In this document: positions 56,404 through 64,000 of the stretch, piece by piece
How positions within the stretch are numbered: the first letter of the stretch is position 1
Layout of the letters: every line of letters starts with the position of its first letter
Assembly (NCBI GenBank): GCA_023014485.1
Contig: JAJOZX010005793.1
Coordinates: 62,001-126,000, forward strand
Source of the DNA: Bathynomus jamesi
Lineage: Eukaryota; Arthropoda; Malacostraca; Isopoda; Cirolanidae
Length of the DNA stretch: 64,000 nt
Reading direction: 5' to 3'
The notes under the pieces: generated by a model
Database searches by the model: none
What the model was told of the DNA's origin: nothing
What the model saw: only the letters and a program-made list of their open reading frames with translations
Program-made: the position numbers and the translations under genes

Positions 56404-58026
56404 CGGGTGGCCACAAAAAACTTTACTTAATTGAAAGTTTAATAACTGCAACAATTCAAAACTTATGCGATTGAGATTTTGCACACATTAACAGATGCAT
56501 ATAATCTATAATTGCTGGAATTTTCAAATATGTAGGTTGTAGGTCCTATAGTTTTGTTACAGTGAACAATTTAAAAGCATATGTCTAAAAATAGCATGCC
56601 TGGTGTGCATCTGACACGTACGTGCGCTAGCGTAGGCTAAACCTAATGTAGCGTAGTATGACACGCGCGCTGGCGTAGGCTAAACCTAATGTGAATTTGC
56701 TTTCTTTTATTTTTCCGCTAAAACCCCACCAGCATGACGTTAAGTAAAAGTGATAAAGCCATCATAGAAGCATGTGTCAAGGAAAAAGGTTTGAATGGAA
56801 ATAGGATTGTCCGAGAATTCCCCGCAAAGAACTGGACTCGTCAAAGTGTTTATAACTTAATAAGAAAGATAAAAGATACTGGATCAACAGCTAGAAAACC
56901 CGGCAGCGGCAGGCCCAAAAGTGTTTCAACAGAAGAAAATAAGGCTGCCGTGGAGGAACTGATTCAATCCCAGGAGAATACACCAGGAACTCATCGCTCC
57001 CAGAGACAGATTGCGTACGACCTTGGGATTTCTCGCTCCTCTGTACAAGGGATTGTAAAACGTTTGAAATTGAAGGCCTACAAGAGAATTCGAGTTTCTC
57101 GGCGTGATCAGAATGTAAGACAGCGTAGAAAGACCCGCTGTAAATCCCTATATGAACGCTACTCAGCTGAAGACGTGCAAAAAGTTGTGTTTACAGACGA
57201 AAAGGATTTCACGTTGGAGGTGGCCAAAAACAGGCAAAATGCCAGGGTTTATGGTTCAAGGAAAAAGGACATTCCTCCCTCCAGGCTTTATCATGAAACC
57301 TCACGATTCAGCAGAAAAGTAATGGTATCGGCGGGAATTTCATGGAAGGGGAAAACACGAATTCATTTTATTGCCACAAACGAAACTAAAGTTAACTCTG
57401 AGCGCTACATCAACCTGTTAGATAATGGGTTATTTCCTGATTGTCGTCAGCTGTATCCTGATGAGGCCTACATTTTCCAGCAAGATGGGGCACCCGCCCA
57501 TACAAGCCGAGCGACCCAAAATCATCTAGAGCAAGAGACCCCTAATTTCATCAAAAAGGATGATGGCCGCCTCAGTCTCCCGACTGTAATCCGATGGACT
57601 ATTCAGTATGGGATTCCCTCATGGTGAAGGTTTACGGCAGCCGCCAGAAAGACAAATTCACCGAAGATGAACTTAAGGAGAAAATCAGTGGAGCATGGGA
57701 GGATATCACCTTAGATGAGGTTCGAAAGTGCATCTCCTCGTGGAAGAAGCGATTGAGGGCAGTTTACCAACAGGGAAGTGGTCACATTGACCATTTGTTT
57801 AAGTAAATTTTGTTAAGTTCAAATTCATTTTCTTCGGCATGCTATTTTTAGACATATGCTTTTAAATTGTTCACTGTAACAAAACTATAGAACCTACATA
57901 TTTGAAAATTCCAGCAATTATAGATTATAACCATCTGTTAATGTGTGCCAAAGCTCAGTCGCATAAGTTTTGAATTGTTGCAGTTATTAAACTTTGAATT
58001 AAGTAAAGTTTTTTTGTGGCCACCCG
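56404..58026 (+). mobile_element. Nearly intact mariner-like element with 195-bp inverted ends
   Basis: Ends CGGGTGGCCACAAAAAACTT and AAGTTTTTTTGTGGCCACCCG (written in two overlapping parts, within TATA flanks). Inverted similarity covers about 195 bp (56404-56600 and 57828-58026) with only a few differences. Just left of the coding region a 40-bp direct repeat (CGTAGGCTAAACCTAATGT) occurs at 56629 and 56672. The transposase has one frameshift, making this the youngest-looking mariner of the window. Confidence 0.9.
56734..57806 (+). pseudogene. Mariner-like transposase, single frameshift
   Basis: Frame 1 (56734-57627) starts MTLSKSDKAIIEACVKEKGL: a first helix-turn-helix (residues about 5-50), the GSGRPKSVS linker, and a second helix-turn-helix (SQRQIAYDLGISRSSVQGIV). 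VVFTDEKDFTLE carries the first catalytic Asp and YIFQQDGAPAHTS the second. A one-base loss near 57563 shifts the frame; frame 2 (57594-57806) gives MDYSVWDSLMVKVYG with the third Asp and ends SGHIDHLFK. With the shift allowed for, about 37 residues separate the last two aspartates, a DD37D spacing as in the maT group. About 355 residues overall, normal for the family. Confidence 0.9.
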
Positions 58027-58323
58027 ATATATACACCAGATATTCGACGAGGGCTATAAAGAAATTTCTAAATAAATGAGTAAATCTATTACTTATTATT
58101 ATTATTCATTAATCAATACTTTATTTACAAAAATACACAGAAGCTATATAGATGAGTATATATTTGGCATTACTGCATCACATATTGTATACAACTGTAA
58201 ACTGGTTCTAGCGAGCGGACGCGCTGGCTGTGCAGGCATTCTTTTAGACAGCCACGCATTCTTGATCATGAATTTTACGTAAACTAACTATAAGAGGTTT
58301 TTACTTAATACTAACTCTTTATA

Positions 58324-58567
58324 CACTGCGTTCGAAAAGTCTCTCCGCACTCCGCAGTGCTATGTTAAACGCATAGGAAATTGAAAAACTACAATGTTTT
58401 CATTCAACCATGATTTAGTGATTTTATTACATAACCTTTTGATTTTACACCATGTGTTCAAAGTGTTTTCCACCATTTTGCAGGCGCAGAGCAACTCGTC
58501 TACACTTGTTGTCAAACACTTTTTTTAAAGTGTCAGTTGACTGCGGAGAGACTTTTCGAACGCACTG
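58324..58567. mobile_element. 244-bp mariner-derived MITE
   Basis: Ends CACTGCGTTCGAAAAGTCTC and GAGACTTTTCGAACGCACTG, in TA-rich flanks. The minus strand retains transposase C-terminal codons (LQNGGKHFEHMV, ending at 58445). Confidence 0.85.
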
Positions 58568-58899
58568 GAGATAAAATAACACGCAGCAATTGTCGCAGCA
58601 TACCTTCACTTTCTCCAGCTTGTTCATAAGAATATTTAAGTACGGATGCGTGAAAAAGTTAACCAAAAGTACAGTATTTTGTACCAAAATTTAAACTGTT
58701 AAAAATGTTAATATATTACTGAATAAACTTTTAAAGGATATAAAAATAGGTAAAAAATTGATGATTTTGAGAGTCAGACATTTTGTGAGTATAAGTGAGT
58801 GAAATTATCTATAATGTAGTTGAAATAAATTGACAAAAGGATAGAAGTTAATCAAGTAATTGCTATAATAACTATCTAAAACATGTTTCCTTATTTGAA

Positions 58900-59010
58900 T
58901 ATATATATATATACACTGTATATATATATATATGTATATATATACATATATATATATATATATTATATATATATATATATATATACAGTATATATATATA
59001 TATATATATA
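58900..59010. repeat. (TA)n microsatellite with TACATA/TACAGTA interruptions
   Basis: Ends at the CGAGGAGTGATC terminus of the next element. Confidence 0.93.
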
Positions 59011-59724
59011 CGAGGAGTGATCAAAAAGTGTCGATAATTTTATTGCTATAGACAAATGAATGCAAATAAGAAATAACCGTTTCCATATGTGAGTCTTCCT
59101 GCCCTCTGGCGTCTGTAGTCTGAAGCAAAATTTGCTACCATGAGTCAGTAGTTGGTTGGAGCGCTTAAAAGGAGGGTGTGTTTTTGCAGTACGTATAAAT
59201 CTCTGAAACGGAACAACGCGCGTTCGGAGACGAACGAAATGATTAAAACAGCTTTGGGAAATGATGCTCTCAGTGTAGCTAACGTTTACAAATGGCACAA
59301 AAAGGTTAAAAATGGAGAAACATTTGCTCGTACCAGAAATCGAATCTGTTGGACATTTTCATCCGTACGAGAAATGGAAGGGCGGCCACTGCGTTCCTTG
59401 TCTTCAAGCGATGTTTCTCCATTTTTAAACTTTTTGTGTCATTTATAAACGTTAGCTGCACTGAGCAGCATCATTTCCAAAAGCTGTTTTAATCATTTCG
59501 TTCGTCTCCGAACGCGCGTTCTTCCATTTCAGAGATTTATACGTACTGCAAAAACTCACCCTCCTTTTAAGCGCTCCAACCAACTACTGACTCATGGTAG
59601 CAGATTTTGCTTCAGACTGCAGACGCCAGAGGGCAGGAAGACCTACATATGTAAACGGTTATTTCTTATTTGCATTCATTTGTCCGTAGCAATAAAATTA
59701 TCGATACTTTTTGATCACTCCTTG
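59011..59724. mobile_element. 714-bp palindromic mariner derivative made of two 5' halves
   Basis: Starts CGAGGAGTGATCAAAAAGTG and ends CTTTTTGATCACTCCTTG. Arms of about 330 bp are inverted copies around a loop near 59345-59400. Each arm encodes the N-terminal helix-turn-helix of a mariner transposase (ETNEMIKTALGNDALSVANV, then YKWHKKVKNGE) from the end towards the centre; the catalytic domain is absent. Frames are broken in both arms. Confidence 0.9.
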
Positions 59725-59746
59725 TGTATATATATACATATATATA

Positions 59747-60230
59747 CACACAGACCGTGCATGGAACAAGGAACTCTTCTGGGATAATTAAATCTACTAT
59801 AGTCCAAATAAGTAATGGTAAATGACAAATACCATAGTTTTTCTTTTTCATGATGCAAGCCCGACGTGGGCAACGGGTCTCTCGCAAAGAGGTCCCATAA
59901 ATATAGCTTCCCTCACCAGCTATCTGCAAAGCAGACAGGATCCAGCTTTGGGACATGGATCCCTAAACCCTAGATCCATGTCCCAAAGCTGGATCCGGTC
60001 TGCTTTGCAGATAGCTGGTGAGGGAAGCTATATTTATGGGACCTCTTTGCGAGAGACCCGTTGCCCACGACGGGCTTGCATCATGAAAAAGAAAAACTAT
60101 GGTATTTGTCATTTACCATTACTTATTCGGCCTATAGTGGATTTAATTATCCCAGAAGAGTTCCTTGTTCCATGCACGGTCTGTGTGTATCATAAAAAAC
60201 TCAGGGAACCATTCTGAGTTCATTCTCATA
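59747..60230. mobile_element. 441-bp palindrome, ACCGTGCATGGAAC type (long copy)
   Basis: Arms of about 215 bp (CAGACCGTGCATGGAACAAG inward) meet near 59966 at CCCTAAACCCTAGATCC. The arms differ by a few bases. Right of the palindrome, CATAAAAAACTCAGGGAACC and TTCTGAGTTCATTCTCATA match the flank of the short copy at 20329-20466. Open frames in the arms are mirror images without known similarity. Confidence 0.78.
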
Positions 60231-60252
60231 TACATATATATATATATATATA

Positions 60253-63200
60253 CAGTGGCGGCTCCTCTATAAGGGCCATAGGGGCCGGGCCCCACCAGTA
60301 ATCTCTGCACAAAAGCAAAAAAATGAAATAAATTATTAAGTTTTCGAATTAGATATGTAACATATTTTTTTTCTAAGTTATAGACGCTTTCTTCAACATG
60401 AGCATGAAATCTTATATCTAAAGGGCTCATTTAAATTGGCCCTATATACACTATTTTATAACAGTATTACGAGAATTGACGCACCGCGCGGATCCTGATT
60501 TCTCCTGATTGGTTTAATATGCTGATCTTGGGGCCACGGTGAAGTGGCCCGGAAGGCTGAAAATTTTCGTTTAAATTATCGCAGTCATATTTGATTTAGA
60601 GATTGTTTACGGTGGGTTTTTTTGTCAATGAATAAATATTAATCTATTTAATGAACAGATGGGGGTCATTAATTCCCACAATGTAAAGATCTGTTTTTAT
60701 TCATTTACAGTTCATTTTATATTTACCTTTTTCAATGTGTAATTTTAATTAGTTACACTCCAATTACATTTTCTTTGAATAGTCAAAGATTATGTCATTG
60801 AAAACGGAACAGCTGATTAGCTTTTCTTTTTATTTGAATTCAATCTGTTTAGGAAACCGGAAGTGAATGGTATGGTAGTGCTTAATTATAGTGTTCTAAT
60901 CGATTTGGTGGCGAATAATTATCATTAATATTTAACCAAAGTTTGTCTACCCTTACCGGTATATGATGAACAGAGTAGACGAGATATTAAACAAGCCATT
61001 TTCCTCCTTAAAACTGGAGGAAAAATTAGAAATAAAAAGACGGCGTATATCAGCCTACAGACATAATAATTACACAGCGAGATGGAAAAAACTGAGAACA
61101 TTTTCAAGCAATTGGTTTGGTAAGAAAGATAGGCTGACGGTTAGTAGTGCAAAGAGTTCCTTATTTTGTTTTTATTGTCTATTATATGGAGGAGAAAGTG
61201 TGTGGACTAAAACTGGTTGTAAAGATTTAAAACATCTTTCTGAACGAATCCAGAAACACAAATCTAGTAAATCTCATATAAACAATGCTGTCCAGTTCAG
61301 AATGTTTGGAACCACAAATATTTTATCTGTTATTAATGAGGGATATCGCCATGGCATTCAGAGACATAATGAAATTGTGGACAAAAATAGGTATGTTTTA
61401 TCAAGAATAATTAACTGCTTAAAATTCTGTGGTACGCATGAGCTCTCATTACGAGGACATAATGAAGGTGAACAATCCTGCAATCGTGGAGTATTTTTTG
61501 ACATGATTAGCTATACAGCTACCTTAGATAGTACGCTGAGTGACCATCTTGAAAACAACAAAGTTGCAAAAAACACATCTATCTATACAATTCAAATGAT
61601 CTTTTGGAATGCATGTATGAAGTTTACATTGATGAAATAAAAAAGGAAATAGATGAAATAAGTTTTGTTTCTGTCCAAGCCGATGAAACAACAGACGTGG
61701 CTTGTAATTCACAATTTGTAATTATACTACGATATCTAAAAAACTTCGAACCTGTTGAAAGATTCATAATATTTGCTAAAGTTGGAGATAGGACTGCAAA
61801 TGGACTTACAAATGTGCTTACTGAAGAACTACAAAAATTTAATCTCAAACATAAACTCGTTGCACAGGCATATGATGGGGCGGCCGTAATGCGTGGCCTA
61901 CATTGTGGTGTACATGTTCAAATGAAGAAAATTTATCCACATGCACATTACATTCACTGTTACGCACACCAGCTAAATATTACCGTTAAAAATGTCTGCT
62001 CATCAAATAAAAATATGAAACTGTTTTTCTCGATCCTAAATGGAATTAGCACATTTTTTAATATGTCTCCAAAGCGAAGTAGTCTGCTTTTTGAAATCTG
62101 TCAAACACGTATTCCTCATGTGTCCCAAACAAGATGGAATTTTCATTCCAGAGTGGTTAATAGTGTTAAAGAGAACAAAGAGGAGCTCACTGAATGTTTT
62201 GGAAGAATTCAGAATGATGAGGGTTGGGATGATAAAAGTATATGCGAGTCTATTGGATTCAAAAGGTCGCTTGAAGATGAGGAGTTTAATTTTTGGCTCT
62301 TATTCTTTTATTCTGGAATGAAACACGTAGAAATTTTATACAATGTCCTGCAAGCAAAAAAAACGACCAGTGTTACCACTGCACAGGCATTAAAAGACTG
62401 AATTATCTATGAGTCAATTAAGAGAAGAGGTTCCAGTCTTTATTTCGAAAGCTTTTGAAAATCATAATGAAATCCCATCACGTCCAACAAAAAAAGGCAA
62501 AAAGGGATATGATTGGGACAAAAACTGATAAACTTTGTAGTTTTGCAAAAGATGCATGCACTCGCATTACTGACGAGATGAATGAGCGATTTGGGAAACC
62601 AGAAATATTTCGCTCCTTTGCTGTAATAGATCCCAAAGAATTTAATCATCATCTTAGACAATTCCCAGTTGAATACTGCAAAGTTATTGAAACTAATTAT
62701 CCTATGCTAAGGGGAGAAAACTGTCTTCTGAATTAGAAATCGTGTACTCAAACAAAAGCTTTACTAATATTTCGAGCGTTTGCGCTTTAATGCGCTTCTT
62801 ATACGAAAACAAACTGCTAGATACCTTTTCTGAAGTGTCAAAATTATTGGAAATTGTCTTAGTGACGCCTGTTTCTACTGCCGATTCTGAACGCTGTTTC
62901 AGTACATTGAAACGAATAAAGACATTTTTAAGAAACACACGATGACACAAGATCGCCTAAATGCTTTGGCTGTCTGTTCAATACACAAAGAGTTTATATC
63001 GCAAATTCCGGACTACAATAAAAAAGTAATTGAAAAATTTGCCAACAGAAAAAACAGAAGAGGAGAATATTTATATAAATAAACGTGAGTATACACCTTA
63101 TGATAAAATATTAACTAATTTCTGTTTGTTTTTAATTTTATTTCATTCTCAACTAAGTTTATTTTACTGTTTTATAATGTGTATGTGAGCGCACAGAAAA

Positions 63201-63872
63201 GTGCAAAAATTACATGATTTACAATGCTTGAACAGAATGCAGTTGCGAACTATTACCGTACTTTAAAAAGCGGAAAAACCAATAATAATTGCAGTAAATT
63301 CATTGTTTGCCTCCATACATAGTGATGGGATACATAAATATTTTGATATTAAGTATATGCATCAGTCGGGCCCCACCAACTATTACACAGCTCAACAAAA
63401 AAAAAATTTGTTTCGTTGCCAAGGAAATTCGTACGAATTTAGGGTATTTTGGGGTTGCTGAATTCCAAAATGAAAGTAGTTTTTCCGATTTGGCTCTAGT
63501 TCTTGAGATAATGAATACCCTCAATTAATAGGAAACGTAACCATAACGCGTGCATATGGGAAACTACCGGAACATTCTAGATGGTGAGACACGCGAATAT
63601 TCTTAGTGTTTACTCCGCGATCATTCTAGAATATTCCCCCTCCGTATATAAGTCATCGGCCACCCAACCAGTAAGTAGGCTCCGCCTGAACATTAAATTT
63701 TTTGCATTTTTACGTGTTTCAATGTGGTACCAATTATCTCATAAATTAGAGCCAATCTAGCAAAACCGATGTCATATTCGGAATCAGCACCGCAAAGTTA
63801 CCCCAAAATCACTCTAATATGATTGGCAATAAAATGAGTGTTAACCAGTGTTATGAGCACGAGCCGCCACTG
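60253..63872 (+). mobile_element. Full-length hAT transposon, 3.6 kb
   Basis: Ends CAGTGGCGGCTC and GAGCCGCCACTG, flanked by TATATATA on both sides (60245-60252, 63873-63880), consistent with an 8-bp TSD in a TA tract. Sub-terminal GGGCCCCACCA motifs occur at 60286 and 63370. It carries one frameshifted transposase gene and no other cargo. Confidence 0.92.
60963..63082 (+). pseudogene. hAT transposase of the ZMYM1-like/DUF4371 type, frameshifted
   Basis: Segments in order. 60963-61590: a TTF-type zinc-finger region (SSLFCFYCLLYGGESVW with HKSSKSHINN). 61600-62401: FVSVQADETTDVACNSQFVI (first catalytic Asp region, DUF4371), YDGAAVMRGLHCGVHVQMKK and HYIHCYAHQLNITVKNV (hAT core). 62410-62736: middle region. 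62730-63082: VTPVSTADSERCFSTLKRIK and RNT-MTQDRLNALAV (hAT C-terminal dimerisation domain). Frame changes near 61590, 62400, 62525 and 62940 disable it. The domains are otherwise complete and well preserved, so the element was active fairly recently. Confidence 0.9.
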
Positions 63873-63897
63873 TATATATATATTAGTGATGTAGGTC

Positions 63898-63990
63898 ACA
63901 TCCGCATCCGCATCCGCATCCGCGGAACATCCGCACATTTTCTCGCATCCGCATCCGCACCCGCATCCGCACTTTGGACTGCGGATGTCG
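63898..63990. repeat. (GCATCC)n hexamer repeat, possibly start of another element
   Basis: CATCCG/CGGATG units in both orientations after TAGTGATGTAGGTCAC. The style suits the sub-terminal region of a hAT-like element, but the window ends before a second terminus. Confidence 0.6.
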
Positions 63991-64000
63991 TGCGGATGTG

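Overview
This window is eukaryotic, AT-rich and made almost entirely of transposable elements (TEs) and microsatellites. I found no convincing host gene, tRNA or rRNA gene. The likeliest source is an arthropod, perhaps a crustacean. The reasons are the density of mariner-like elements, a Penelope-like retroelement, long compound (CT)/(CA)/(TA) microsatellites, and many degenerate TTAGG/CCTAA runs resembling the arthropod telomere repeat. The species cannot be fixed from the sequence alone.

Layout. 0.6-5.2 kb: a palindromic mariner derivative, a tRNA-type SINE head, a decayed mariner transposase and a 1.6-kb mariner with extended inverted ends. 6.4-34.2 kb: about twelve palindromic (fold-back) elements of one unusual superfamily. 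They have GG...CC ends and, in nine cases, an 8-bp target-site duplication (TSD). They share a core hairpin holding CCTAACC/GGTTAGG repeats but carry several different outer arms. Interleaved with them are mariner derivatives (14.1, 20.5, 21.9, 28.6 and 31.7 kb), hAT-type MITEs (15.2, 22.4 and 27.0 kb), two large palindromes at 23.1-25.8 kb (the first carrying Penelope-like GIY-YIG coding), a LINE 3' end (26.4 kb) and a pogo element nested in a mariner (32 kb). 36.8-38.0 kb: a Tc1 element with an internal deletion. 38.4-43.6 kb: a complete LTR element with no gag-pol (LARD-like). 44.8-51.1 kb: further MITEs, mariner fold-backs, a rearranged Tc1, a Tigger-like MITE and SINEs. 52.1-53.6 kb: a decayed LINE reverse transcriptase. 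54.4-56.0 kb: an unrecognised, broken, relatively GC-rich coding-like tract split by a hAT MITE. 56.4-58.0 kb: a nearly intact mariner with one frameshift. 58.3-60.2 kb: three more fold-backs. 60.3-63.9 kb: a full-length hAT element with a frameshifted ZMYM1-like transposase.

The main theme is palindrome formation. Mariner elements, a Penelope-like element and the GG...CC family have all been turned into hairpins in which one end is replaced by an inverted copy of the other. Many TA-targeting elements lie directly against (TA)n tracts. The best candidate for an undescribed system is the modular GG...CC fold-back superfamily with exchangeable termini. Coordinates were read by eye; ends without a stated TSD are good to roughly 10 bp.
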